DNA from: Zoogloeaceae bacterium | Lineage (GTDB): Bacteria > Pseudomonadota > Gammaproteobacteria > Burkholderiales > Rhodocyclaceae | Length of the DNA stretch: 64,000 nucleotides | Direction of reading: 5' to 3' | NCBI GenBank assembly: GCA_024235635.1 | Contig: JACKMA010000003.1 | Coordinates: 62,001-126,000, forward strand | In this document: positions 1-8,217 of the stretch, piece by piece | How positions within the stretch are numbered: position 1 is the first letter of the stretch | How the letters are laid out: every line of letters begins with the position of its first letter | The notes under the pieces: model-generated | What the model was told of the DNA's origin: nothing | The model's database searches: none | The model's input: only the letters and a program-made list of their open reading frames with translations | Program-made: the position numbers and the translations under genes

Positions 1-323
1 CGAACCCGCATTTCCAGCCCGGCGGTCGGCTGCACCTGATAGCTGCCGCAGGCCGGACAGGCGTCGAAGCGTGCGGCGATCGGCACGCTCCGGCCGCACT
101 GCATGCACCAGCCGGCACCCGGCAGGTCGATCATGTCGACCGCCGCTCCGTCACCGACCGTACCACGCATCACGGCATCGAAACAGAAACGCAGTGCGTC
201 CTTCTCGACCGCGGACAGCGTACCGATTTCGAGCACGACCCGCGTGACACGGGAAAACCCGCCGTCGCGCGCGGCTGCTTCGACGATGCCGCGGATGCCC
301 TCGGCGAGCGACATCTCATGCAT
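1..323 (-). CDS. hypA: Hydrogenase/urease nickel incorporation protein HypA (3' end cut by window edge)
   Basis: HypA is a cytoplasmic nickel metallochaperone that, with HypB, loads nickel into [NiFe]-hydrogenase. The protein starts MHEMSLAEG, the family N-terminus whose first His binds nickel, and carries two CxxC pairs (CMQC and CPAC) about 22 residues apart that form the structural zinc site. About 107 codons are visible, so only a handful of C-terminal residues lie outside the window. The start ATG (323-321) lies just ahead of the TGA of the upstream HupK-like frame (318-316), with overlapping coding sequence, so the two are translationally coupled. This is the downstream end of a hydrogenase maturation operon that continues to the left. 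Confidence 0.93.
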   Translation of the reverse strand, partial: MHEMSLAEGIRGIVEAAARDGGFSRVTRVVLEIGTLSAVEKDALRFCFDAVMRGTVGDGAAVDMIDLPGAGWCMQCGRSVPIAARFDACPACGSYQVQPTAGLEMRV

Positions 324-645
324 CGACCGCGACCTCCTGCCGATTCAACTGCCACGCCACGTACCGGTCCAGCGCCGGCGCCAGACGCCTCACACGGGCG
401 CGTGCCGGCCCATCGACCGCCGGCAGCAGTCCCACCTCCCCTTCGAACACACCGGCCGGATGAAAATTCCATTCGGTCGGTGCAACGATACGATATTCCT
501 CGACCAGACCGCCATCCAGGCGCAGCGCATGAATCAACAGTCCGCGGACGGTATCGACACCGGCGAGCGTCGGCAATGCGGTGAACAGCCGCCGGAGCCA
601 AGCAACCAGACAGGATCGCTGCCGCCGGCACTGGGCGCAGGCCAC
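316..645 (-). pseudogene. hupK: C-terminal fragment of HupK-like hydrogenase expression protein
   Basis: The 109-residue frame ends in a hydrogenase large-subunit-like C-terminus with the motif APTEWNFHP, which is typical of HupK and NiFe large subunits. It lacks the DPCxxCxxH nickel ligands of true large subunits (ALDRYVAWQ stands in that place), which fits HupK. HupK is normally several hundred residues long. Here the frame is closed upstream by a stop at 729-727 and the only start is a GTG at 645, so most of the protein is missing. It overlaps the hypA start, as intact hupK-hypA pairs do. It may be a decayed remnant or a frameshifted gene whose upstream part has been lost. Family call is good; intactness is doubtful. 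Confidence 0.55.
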
Positions 646-805
646 CGTCCAGCAGATGCTGTCGATTTGGGGCCTCGACGCTCGACAAATGGACGTGGAC
701 CGAGTAGTCGAACTTCGTGGAACGATTCACCTTTCTGCCGCTTGATGCATCCCTGGCACTGCCCGAAAGTCGGCCTACGTCCAATCACCCAACAGGAGAA
801 CTGCC

Positions 806-1159
806 ATGCCCTTTGTGATGTTGATCGTCGAGCCGCGCGGCCAGCGCGCCGCCCGCAACGCGGACGAAGCACAACAGGCCTACGATGAAATGGTCGCCTA
901 CGGCGCCGACCTGCAGTCGCGGGGGTTGCTGCGCGCCGCCGAATCGCTGCGCCCCGACCAGCATGGGGTGCGCGTCGCGACCGCCGACGGCCGCACCCAG
1001 TTGCGCGACGGCCCGTTCGCCGAGGCCAAGGAAATGATCGGCGGATTCTTTCTGATCGATGCCGCCGACATGGACGAGGCGGTGGCGATCGCGGCCCGCT
1101 GCCCGGCCGCCCGCTGGGCCACCGTCGAAGTCCGCGAGTGTGCGCCGTGCAACGCCTGA
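806..1159 (+). CDS. YCII/DGPF-domain protein
   Basis: A 117-residue single-domain protein of the YCII-related (DGPF) family. The diagnostic DGPF tetrapeptide follows TQLR near residue 70 and is followed by KEMIGGFFLI, as in family members. These are ferredoxin-fold dimers of uncertain activity, encoded beside ECF42 sigma factors. The start has an AGGAGA Shine-Dalgarno about 6 bases upstream. The sigma factor gene follows after about 40 bases in the same orientation, so the two probably form an operon. The biochemical role is not known. Confidence 0.9.
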   Translation: MPFVMLIVEPRGQRAARNADEAQQAYDEMVAYGADLQSRGLLRAAESLRPDQHGVRVATADGRTQLRDGPFAEAKEMIGGFFLIDAADMDEAVAIAARCPAARWATVEVRECAPCNA

Positions 1160-1199
1160 CCGGCTGGATGGACACCGGCTCGTCATTCCCCCGCAGATC

Positions 1200-2492
1200 G
1201 TGACGGCAGACCAGGCTACGGCCGTCCGGCGCCGCCTCGAGGCCGTGTGGCGACTCGACGCGGCGCGCATCATCGCCCGCATCGGACGGATCGTGCGCGA
1301 TGTCGGGATGGCAGAGGAGTTCGCCCACGATGCGTTGGTGGCGGCCCTCGAGCAGTGGCCGCGCGACGGCGAGCCCGAGCAGCCGGTGGCCTGGCTGACC
1401 ACCACCGCCCGGCGCCGCGCGCTCGACTACCTGCGCCATCGGCAGATGGCCGGCGGCAAGGCCGCCGAGATCGGCTTCGAACTCGATTTCCAGCACCTGG
1501 CGCGCAGTGACGACGCGACCGGGCGCGTCGATGACGACCTCGACGACGACATCGGCGACGACCTGCTGCGTCTGATGTTCACCGCGTGCCACCCGATACT
1601 GTCGCCGGAGGCCCGCTGCGCACTGACCTTGAAGGTGATGGGCGGTCTCACCACCACCGAAATCGCCCGTGCCTACCTCCGGCCGGAAGCCACCATCGCC
1701 CAGCGCATCGTGCGCGCCAAGCGTGCGCTGGCGGCGGCACGGGTGCCGTTCGAAGTCCCGCGCCGCGCTGAACTCGGGCCGCGACTGGCCTCGGTGCTCG
1801 AGGTGATCTACCTGATCTTCAACGAGGCGCACGCGGCGACGGCGGGCGAAGAGTGGCTGCGGCCCGGGCTGTGCGAGCAGGCGCTGCGGCTCGGACGGGT
1901 GTTGTGCGGACTGATGCCGGAACAGGGCGAGGTCTTTGGACTCGCCGCGCTGATGGAACTCACCGCCTCGCGTTTTCCGGCCCGCGTCACCGCCGACGGC
2001 ACGCCGATCCTGTTGATGGATCAGGACCGTGGCCGCTGGGATCCGCTGCTGATCCGGCGCGGACTGGCCGCGCTGGCCAGCGCCGAAACCTGCGGCGGGC
2101 CGCTGGGCCCCTACACGCTGCAGGCCGCGATCGCCGCCTGCCACGCGCGCGCGCACCGGGCCGAAGACACCGACTGGATGCGCATTTCGGCGCTGTACGA
2201 TGCCCTCGCCGGCATCTCGCCGTCGCCAGTGATCAGCCTCAATCGGGCGGTTGCCATCGCCATGGCCTTCGGCCCGCAGGCCGGACTCGACATCGTCGAG
2301 ACCCTGACCGGCGACCCCCTGCTCGCCGACTACCATTTGTTACCCAGCGTGCGCGGCGATCTGCTCGCGCGTCTCGGGCGCATCGACGAGGCCCGCCGCG
2401 AATTCGAACGGGCTGCCACGATGACCGCCAATGCCCGCGAACGGACCTTGCTGCTGGCACGGGCGCAGCATCCGCGCAGCGGGGAAGATTGA
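1200..2492 (+). CDS. ECF42-type RNA polymerase sigma factor with C-terminal extension
   Basis: About 430 residues, far longer than a classical ECF sigma factor. Sigma-70 region 2 lies near residues 10-85 (RIGRIVRDVGMAEEFAHDAL) and region 4 near 125-185 (GGLTTTEIARAYL, TIAQRIVRAKR). A roughly 230-residue C-terminal extension of the DUF6596/TPR-like type follows (VIYLIFNEAHAA, LNRAVAIAMAFGPQAGL). This layout, with a DGPF protein next door, is the ECF42 signature, a group without an obvious anti-sigma factor. No anti-sigma gene is seen here. The GTG at 1200 is chosen because homology begins about 15 residues later; the frame is also open further upstream into the YCII gene. Confidence 0.9.
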   Translation: MTADQATAVRRRLEAVWRLDAARIIARIGRIVRDVGMAEEFAHDALVAALEQWPRDGEPEQPVAWLTTTARRRALDYLRHRQMAGGKAAEIGFELDFQHLARSDDATGRVDDDLDDDIGDDLLRLMFTACHPILSPEARCALTLKVMGGLTTTEIARAYLRPEATIAQRIVRAKRALAAARVPFEVPRRAELGPRLASVLEVIYLIFNEAHAATAGEEWLRPGLCEQALRLGRVLCGLMPEQGEVFGLAALMELTASRFPARVTADGTPILLMDQDRGRWDPLLIRRGLAALASAETCGGPLGPYTLQAAIAACHARAHRAEDTDWMRISALYDALAGISPSPVISLNRAVAIAMAFGPQAGLDIVETLTGDPLLADYHLLPSVRGDLLARLGRIDEARREFERAATMTANARERTLLLARAQHPRSGED

Positions 2493-2502
2493 CCCAGGTC
2501 AA
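2489..2502. promoter_or_regulatory. FNR/DNR-like palindrome upstream of chemoreceptor
   Basis: TTGACCCAGGTCAA is a perfect inverted repeat (TTGACC-CA-GGTCAA), close to the CRP/FNR-family site TTGAT-N4-ATCAA. It overlaps the stop codon of the sigma factor gene and lies about 140 bases before the chemoreceptor start, with TTATAT just downstream. Regulation of the chemoreceptor by an oxygen- or NO-responsive FNR/DNR protein is inference; chance occurrence cannot be excluded. Confidence 0.35.
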
Positions 2503-2643
2503 CGTTATATCGATAGTCGTAGTCCGCTCGTCCGGAAATCCGACCAATTCATTGAAATTCACTGAAGTTTCCGCTGCGCGTTCCGATCTTCGCATCCCTG
2601 AGGGCCGAGCCTGGCCCGCGCCTGACATCGATTTGGAGAAGCC

Positions 2644-4278
2644 ATGCAGTTCAATATGGACATCAAGCGCAAGGTCATTGCCGCCGCTGCCTGCTTCATC
2701 GCCCTGGCGAGCGGAATCGGGATCGTCGGTTACCGGGCCATCCAGCACCTGGCCGACGCCAATCGCGAGGCGGCGGTCTACGCGGAAGCGATTCGCTACC
2801 AAGTTGAAACCGACATGTTTCACGACGGTCTGGCCAGCGTCGTCAATGCTGCCCTGCTGGCCGGCTTGCGCGCAGACAGGGCCGGCTGGGAGACGGCACG
2901 TGCCGACGTCGTCGAACAGGCGAAGGCCATGCGCGAGGACCTCGACCGCGTCGCCGGGCTGCCGCTGGATCCGAAAGTCTTGAAGCGTGTCGCCAGTGCG
3001 CGCCAGCCGGTCGAGGATTACGTGGCCAGTGCCCGCCGGCTGGTGGACATGGCCTACGACGCCAACGAACGGGCGCTGGCCGGCAAGGCCGAATTCAGAC
3101 AGCTGTTCGACCGCCTCGAAGTCGAACTCGAGGCGCTCGCCGACGTGATGCTCGAACGTACCCAGGCTGCCCAGCAGGAAGCCGAACAGGCGGCGGCCAG
3201 CGAAAGCCGGCTGATGTTGATCGTACTGGCCGTGACGATCCCGGTGCTGCTGGCACTGGCAGCGCTCGCCGCCGGCGGCATTCACCGCCGGCTGGGCAAG
3301 CTGACCACCTTTGCCGGCAAGCTCGCCAGTGGCGACGCCGACCTGACGCATCGTCTGCCGGAGGACGGCCACGACGAGATCGCCGCCACCGCTCGCGAGT
3401 TCAATCGCTTCATGAAGACGCTCGAGGAACTGGTCGCCGACACGAAGCGGGTGGCAGCCAATCTTGCGGCGAACGCGGCCGACGTCGCCACCAGCGCGCA
3501 CGCGCTTTCGAACGGCGCAGCCGAGCAGAGCGAGGCGGCCGAAGCCACCGCCGCGACGATCGAACAGCTGACCGTCAGCATCGGCTCGATCGCCGACGGC
3601 GCGGGAGAAGTGCGCGGTCTGGCGGAGATCAGCCGCGAACGGACGCGCACCGGCACGGAGCGGCTCGCCGACCTGCTCACCCGCGTCGACGAACTGGCTT
3701 CGACGGTCGGTCAACTCGCCGAAGCCGCCGACGCCTTTGTCCACAGCACCGACATCATTTCCGACATGACGCGGCAGGTCAGGGAAATCGCCGACCAGAC
3801 CAACCTGCTGGCACTCAATGCCGCGATCGAAGCCGCACGGGCCGGCGAGCAAGGCCGAGGCTTCGCGGTCGTCGCAGACGAGGTTCGCCAGCTCGCCGAA
3901 CGCTCGGCCGAGGCCGTCGGCCGGATCGACACCGTCACCCGGCAACTCGCAGACCGCTCCGGGCAGGTGGAGGCCACGCTATCGCGGGGACGCAGCGCGC
4001 TCGAATCGAGTCGCGAGTGCGCGGCGGCCGTGGCCGAAAGCCTGCGCCAGGCGGACCAGGCGGTCGGCGATTCGACCAACGGCATGGACGACATCAGCCG
4101 CTCGGTCGCCGAGCAGCGCACCGCCAGCCAGGATCTCGCCCGCGGCGCCGAGCGCATCGCCCAGATGAGCGAGAGCGGCCGCGCGGCAGCGGTCGCCGGC
4201 GAACATGCGTCGGCGCAACTGGACCGGCTCGCAGGCGAACTCAACGGCCTCGTCAGCCGTTTCCGCACCGCCCACTGA
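2644..4278 (+). CDS. Methyl-accepting chemotaxis protein
   Basis: A 544-residue transmembrane chemoreceptor. It has an N-terminal membrane segment (about residues 10-31), a periplasmic ligand region of roughly 155 residues, and a second membrane segment (about 191-214, LIVLAVTIPVLLALAALAA). A HAMP domain follows (about 215-270), then a long cytoplasmic signalling domain. The hairpin tip that binds CheA/CheW is intact (DQTNLLALNAAIEAARAGE near residues 382-400). No CxxCH or PAS motif is present, so the ligand cannot be named. The gene stands alone, with no che genes nearby. An AUG preceded by a GGAG Shine-Dalgarno supports the start. Confidence 0.93.
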   Translation: MQFNMDIKRKVIAAAACFIALASGIGIVGYRAIQHLADANREAAVYAEAIRYQVETDMFHDGLASVVNAALLAGLRADRAGWETARADVVEQAKAMREDLDRVAGLPLDPKVLKRVASARQPVEDYVASARRLVDMAYDANERALAGKAEFRQLFDRLEVELEALADVMLERTQAAQQEAEQAAASESRLMLIVLAVTIPVLLALAALAAGGIHRRLGKLTTFAGKLASGDADLTHRLPEDGHDEIAATAREFNRFMKTLEELVADTKRVAANLAANAADVATSAHALSNGAAEQSEAAEATAATIEQLTVSIGSIADGAGEVRGLAEISRERTRTGTERLADLLTRVDELASTVGQLAEAADAFVHSTDIISDMTRQVREIADQTNLLALNAAIEAARAGEQGRGFAVVADEVRQLAERSAEAVGRIDTVTRQLADRSGQVEATLSRGRSALESSRECAAAVAESLRQADQAVGDSTNGMDDISRSVAEQRTASQDLARGAERIAQMSESGRAAAVAGEHASAQLDRLAGELNGLVSRFRTAH

Positions 4279-4340
4279 AGCCACTGCCGGACGCAGCTGC
4301 CGGGCCCCGGCGGCTGCGATGCGCTGGTCCGGCCGGAGTC

Positions 4341-4631
4341 TCAGCGACGCTGCCCGGCCTGCATCCTGCGGGCCGCCAGCAATTGCCTGACCGCCCAGAC
4401 CTCGAGCCCGAGGCCGACGGCGAACAACGCCAGCATCACCGGCATCGCCGCAAGCGCCGGAAACGCTTCGGGGAAGCCGACGCCGAGCATCGCCGCAGTC
4501 AGGTTCAGCGTTGCCGCCATGCTGGTGACGATGAATTTGGTCGGCAGCCGGTCACGCCCCGGCTGCGAGACGCCCGTCGACTCGGATGCAGTGGCGGTCG
4601 CACCGCGGAGACGGTTCTTGCGTTTCGACAT
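4341..4631 (-). CDS. Small two-helix membrane protein, unknown function
   Basis: A 96-residue protein with a basic N-terminus (MSKRKNRLRG), two hydrophobic segments (about residues 38-55 and 60-82) and an Arg-rich tail. It resembles no family I recognise. A TACAAT hexamer on its strand (4669-4664) about 30 bases upstream could be its -10 box. It converges on the chemoreceptor and diverges from the HDOD gene. Composition fits a real inner-membrane protein, but its size and lack of homology keep confidence moderate. Confidence 0.5.
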   Translation of the reverse strand: MSKRKNRLRGATATASESTGVSQPGRDRLPTKFIVTSMAATLNLTAAMLGVGFPEAFPALAAMPVMLALFAVGLGLEVWAVRQLLAARRMQAGQRR

Positions 4632-4873
4632 GTTCGGAGACCGGGCTGTGGGATCGCGCCGTCATTGTAGTCCGGCATGGCATTCGAGCGGCTGTGGCGC
4701 GAGTCGCGAAGACGGCCGCAAGCCGCGGCGGCCGGCGGCGCCGTCATTGCATCCAGATCGCATCGGCTGGCGACATCGGCCTAGAATTCGGGTCTCGACA
4801 AACCGGACGCCGGCGACGATCCGGTTCGCCGCGCCGTGATCCCCGAGTTGCATCCTAGAAGGAAGCTAGCGAC

Positions 4874-5677
4874 ATGAGCCCACAGGAAGAAGCCCTGGTC
4901 GATGCAATCCTGGCCAGCGGCATCACACTGCCCGCGCCCGACGCCCAGTTGCTTGAGCTGATGCGCATCGCCGCCGACGAGGACAGCGGGCTGGACGAGG
5001 TCGCGCGTGCGGTGTCGCGCACCCCGGCGACCACCGGCGCGGTCTTCCGGGTGGCGTCGTCGCCGGTGTTCGGACAGATCCGGCCGCGCAAGACCGTGCT
5101 CGAGGCGGTCGTTCTGCTCGGCAAGGTCAAGGTTCTGGCGATCGCCACCAGCACCGCCCTGCGCAGCAAGCTCGGAGACGTGCCGGCACGGGTGGTCGCG
5201 GCGATCTGGGACATGTGCTTCGCGGTGGCACAGGAGAGCTGGAGCGTGATGCACGCGTCGCGCGCGCCCAAGCTGGCCGATGACGCCTTCCTCGCGGCGC
5301 TGATGCACGACGTCGGGATCGCGCTGATCCTGCGACGCCATCCCGAGTTCCTCGCGCGCTTCGACGTAAACCTGGCCAACGTCGACGAAGCCGGCTTGCG
5401 TGTCGACGGCATGATCGAAGTCAATCACGCCGCGATCGGTGCCCATGTCGCGCGCAACTGGAAGCTGCCGACCGAGGTCTGCGACGCCATCGCGCTGCAC
5501 CATACGCCGCCGGATCCGGCGGATGACGATCCGGGCGATGCCCGCATCCTCAGCGCGGCAGTGGCGGTCGGCAGACACCGCTGCCATTCGATCCGGCCCG
5601 AGGAGTGGGCCTGCTGGGAACCGTTCGTCCGCGACCGCATGGGGATCCCGCCGGACGTCCTCGAACCGTCCGACTGA
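4874..5677 (+). CDS. HDOD-domain signal protein
   Basis: A 267-residue protein made almost entirely of an HDOD (HD-related output) domain. It has the N-terminal segment with LPAPDAQLLELM, the middle helix bundle, and HD-like motifs ALMHDVGIALI and NHAAIGAHVA, with LHH near residue 215. HDOD proteins are regulatory outputs in c-di-GMP and other signalling circuits and mostly lack phosphohydrolase activity. No receiver or EAL domain is attached. A second HDOD protein is encoded at 46738-47676. A GGAAGC Shine-Dalgarno-like run lies just upstream of the ATG. Confidence 0.85.
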   Translation: MSPQEEALVDAILASGITLPAPDAQLLELMRIAADEDSGLDEVARAVSRTPATTGAVFRVASSPVFGQIRPRKTVLEAVVLLGKVKVLAIATSTALRSKLGDVPARVVAAIWDMCFAVAQESWSVMHASRAPKLADDAFLAALMHDVGIALILRRHPEFLARFDVNLANVDEAGLRVDGMIEVNHAAIGAHVARNWKLPTEVCDAIALHHTPPDPADDDPGDARILSAAVAVGRHRCHSIRPEEWACWEPFVRDRMGIPPDVLEPSD

Positions 5678-5705
5678 GCGCGGCGCGTTGCGCAAAGCCG
5701 ACCGA

Positions 5706-7712
5706 ATGCCACCCTGTTTCCTGATCCGGGTCCTGCTGACCTTCGCCCTTGCCATCGGCACCGCCTTCGGCGCCGACGCCACGGTAGACATCGACATGAC
5801 CCTGCGGCTCGATCCGTCCGGACGGACGATCACGGGCGAGGCGCGCCTGCGCCTGCCCGCTGGCAAGGCGCGACGCCTGTTGCTGGCGAAATCTGCCCGA
5901 CTGAATTCGCTTTCGATCGACGAACAGCCCGCACGCCGGCGAAACCGTGTACGGGGCGCGCTGCGAAGCTGGTCGCTGCCGAACGAGGCGGGAACCCTGG
6001 ACGTCAGTTGGTCGATGGCGCTGGCGCCGACGCCGACCCACCTCGACCACCGCGACACGCTCGGCCGCAGCGAGGCCACGGCCGCCCAACTCGGCAGCTT
6101 CCTGCCGGCGGCCGCGCACTGGTATCCGGGTCTGCTGGTCGATGGCGAGGCGACGATGCAACGCTGGCGCGTGACCATCGAGACACCGCCCGGGCAACGG
6201 GCGATCGTGCCCGGCCGCCTGGTCGAGGCGCGCGAAGGCGAGCAGGCCTGGACGGCCACCTACCGTATGGACGTCCCGGCCGAGGGCATCGACCTGATGG
6301 CCGGCCCTTATCGCCTGTCGGAGCGCCGGATGACGTCGATCGACGGACGCGCATTGAGCCTGCGGACACTGTTCCATCCGGAGATCGAGGCGCTGGCGGG
6401 TGACTACCTCGATGCCCTGGCAGGCTATTTCGAACGCTACGAGAAGTGGATCGGCCCGTATCCGTTCGACGACTTCACGATCGTGTCGAGCCCGACCCCG
6501 ACCGGTCTCGGCATGCCGAGCCTGACCTACCTCGGCATCGAGGTACTCAAGCTGCCGTTCATCCGCCACACTTCGCTCGGCCACGAGGTACTGCACAACT
6601 GGTGGGGCAATGGTGTCTATCCGGACTACGCGGGCGGCAACTGGAGCGAGGGCCTGACCACGTTTATGGCCGACTACCATTACGCGGAGCGCAGCTCGGA
6701 AGACAAGGCACGCTCGATGCGCCTCGGCTGGCTGCGCGACCTGACGGCGATTCCGCCGGGCAAGGGGTTGGCGCTGGCGCAGTTCACGTCCCGCCGGCAC
6801 GGGGTCGAGGCCGCGGTCGGCTACGGCAAGGCCGCGATGCTGTTCTACATGCTGCGCGAGCGGATCGGTCCGGCAGCCTTCGACGACGCGCTCCGACGCT
6901 TCTGGCGCAGCCATCGCTTCAAGGTCGCCGGCTGGAGCGCCTTGCGCGAGGCATTCGAGGCGGCGTCGGGCGACCAGCTCGGCGAATTCTTCGCCCAGTG
7001 GGTCGAACGCGAGGGCCTGCCGCGACTGACGCTGGTCGGTGCCGAAGACGGTGGCGCGGCGCTGTTGCAGGACGAACCGATCTATCGTGTGCGGGTACCG
7101 CTGCATGTGCGCAGCGGCATGACACGGCAAGTTCTGCTCGCGGCGCTTGCCGAACCCCGGCATCGCGTCGAAAGGCCGGCCGAAGGCGGCGATCTGCTGC
7201 TCGATCCGGACTTCCAGGTGATGCGCCGACTGGCACCCGTCGAAGTGCCGCCGACCTTGCGCGACATCAATCTGGCCGGACCGGCGCAACTGGTCGTGCT
7301 CGGCGGCGACTTGCTGGGCGACGCTGCCGGCGAAATCGCGCACCGCCTGCTGGACAGTGAGCCGACGACGGTCGACGGCAATCCGCCGTCGCCCGAACGG
7401 CCACTGCTGGTGATCGGCACCCCTGACGCGGTGGATGGCTGGCTGCTGCGGCACGGACTGGCGCCACGGCCGGAGCAGGTCGGACGCCGCGGCGAACTCC
7501 AGGCCTGGGCGGGCCGTCACGGTGACACCCAGCCACTGGTCGTGATCAGCGCGAGCAGTCCGAATGCGGCCCAGGCGGCGGCCAGATCGCTGCCCCATCT
7601 CGGTCGATTCGGCTGGATCGTGATCGAGCAGGGGCGCAGCAGCGCACGAGGGCAGTGGCCATCGACGCCGCAATCGATCAGTTTGCGCAGATCAGGAGAA
7701 GGCGCGAACTGA
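5706..7712 (+). CDS. Exported M1-family (gluzincin) aminopeptidase-like protein
   Basis: A 668-residue protein with a clear signal peptide (hydrophobic core LIRVLLTFALAIGTAFG, probable cleavage after GADA). The zinc site is intact: HEVLH starts at about residue 293 and the third ligand is the Glu of NWSEGL, 17 residues after the second His (18 is the usual M1 spacing). The exopeptidase motif GAMEN is replaced by GMPSLTYLG, so N-terminal amine recognition may differ and strict aminopeptidase activity is not assured. The C-terminal 250 residues are unlike the catalytic core. ATG at 5706 is chosen because the signal peptide begins there; the frame is open upstream into the HDOD gene. Confidence 0.85.
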   Translation: MPPCFLIRVLLTFALAIGTAFGADATVDIDMTLRLDPSGRTITGEARLRLPAGKARRLLLAKSARLNSLSIDEQPARRRNRVRGALRSWSLPNEAGTLDVSWSMALAPTPTHLDHRDTLGRSEATAAQLGSFLPAAAHWYPGLLVDGEATMQRWRVTIETPPGQRAIVPGRLVEAREGEQAWTATYRMDVPAEGIDLMAGPYRLSERRMTSIDGRALSLRTLFHPEIEALAGDYLDALAGYFERYEKWIGPYPFDDFTIVSSPTPTGLGMPSLTYLGIEVLKLPFIRHTSLGHEVLHNWWGNGVYPDYAGGNWSEGLTTFMADYHYAERSSEDKARSMRLGWLRDLTAIPPGKGLALAQFTSRRHGVEAAVGYGKAAMLFYMLRERIGPAAFDDALRRFWRSHRFKVAGWSALREAFEAASGDQLGEFFAQWVEREGLPRLTLVGAEDGGAALLQDEPIYRVRVPLHVRSGMTRQVLLAALAEPRHRVERPAEGGDLLLDPDFQVMRRLAPVEVPPTLRDINLAGPAQLVVLGGDLLGDAAGEIAHRLLDSEPTTVDGNPPSPERPLLVIGTPDAVDGWLLRHGLAPRPEQVGRRGELQAWAGRHGDTQPLVVISASSPNAAQAAARSLPHLGRFGWIVIEQGRSSARGQWPSTPQSISLRRSGEGAN

Positions 7713-8135
7713 ACCGCGGCGCCCCCGGCCGGCGTGCCGAGCGCGGCTGCCGGACCGCGGTGCCGGACGCCCCCCCATGCGCAGTCGGGCGCGGTGGCGC
7801 TGCGCCTCGTAGTCCGCGTTCAGCGGCAATCGCATGAATGAGCGCAAGCGCCGCAACGGCCGCACGCTATCGCCCTGTTCGGCGCACAGGCGCCATCGCA
7901 TCAGTGCCAGCAGCAGGGCATGGAACAGGATGCCGAGCCCGGTGGCCAGGAACAGCAGCGCCGCGTCGGGATCGGAAAACATCGGATGGAGGCCGCGCCC
8001 CATCAGCTTGACTAGGATGGCGCCGAGCAGATTGGCCACGGCCAGCACGTACAGTACGTATTCCGCTGCCCGCCACCAGGCGAGCAGCGGGGATCCCGCC
8101 ATCTCGGTTCGATGCCTGCCAGCCATGCCGGTCAC
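7692..8135 (-). CDS. Small membrane protein, unknown function
   Basis: A 147-residue protein with two hydrophobic segments (YVLYVLAVANLLGAILVKLM near residues 27-46 and ALLFLATGLGILFHALLLAL near 59-78), then an Arg-rich cytoplasmic tail. No family recognised. Translation may begin at the second Met (residue 12, MAGSPLLAWW). Its 3' end overlaps the end of the convergent peptidase gene by about 20 bases, and the last 40 residues are low-complexity Arg/Gly/Ala, so the true C-terminus is uncertain. Confidence 0.5.
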   Translation of the reverse strand: MTGMAGRHRTEMAGSPLLAWWRAAEYVLYVLAVANLLGAILVKLMGRGLHPMFSDPDAALLFLATGLGILFHALLLALMRWRLCAEQGDSVRPLRRLRSFMRLPLNADYEAQRHRARLRMGGRPAPRSGSRARHAGRGRRGSVRAFS

Positions 8136-8217
8136 TCCCGATGTCTCATCGGTTGACCCGCTACGACGCGGCCGTGTTCCCGCCCGCGGGGGTGGCCGGG
8201 ATGGCGCCCGCCCGGGT

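Noticed and set aside
534..2336. A 600-codon minus-strand open frame opposite the YCII and sigma factor genes
   Set aside because: No domain and Gly/Arg-rich composition; the sense strand encodes conserved sigma regions 2 and 4.
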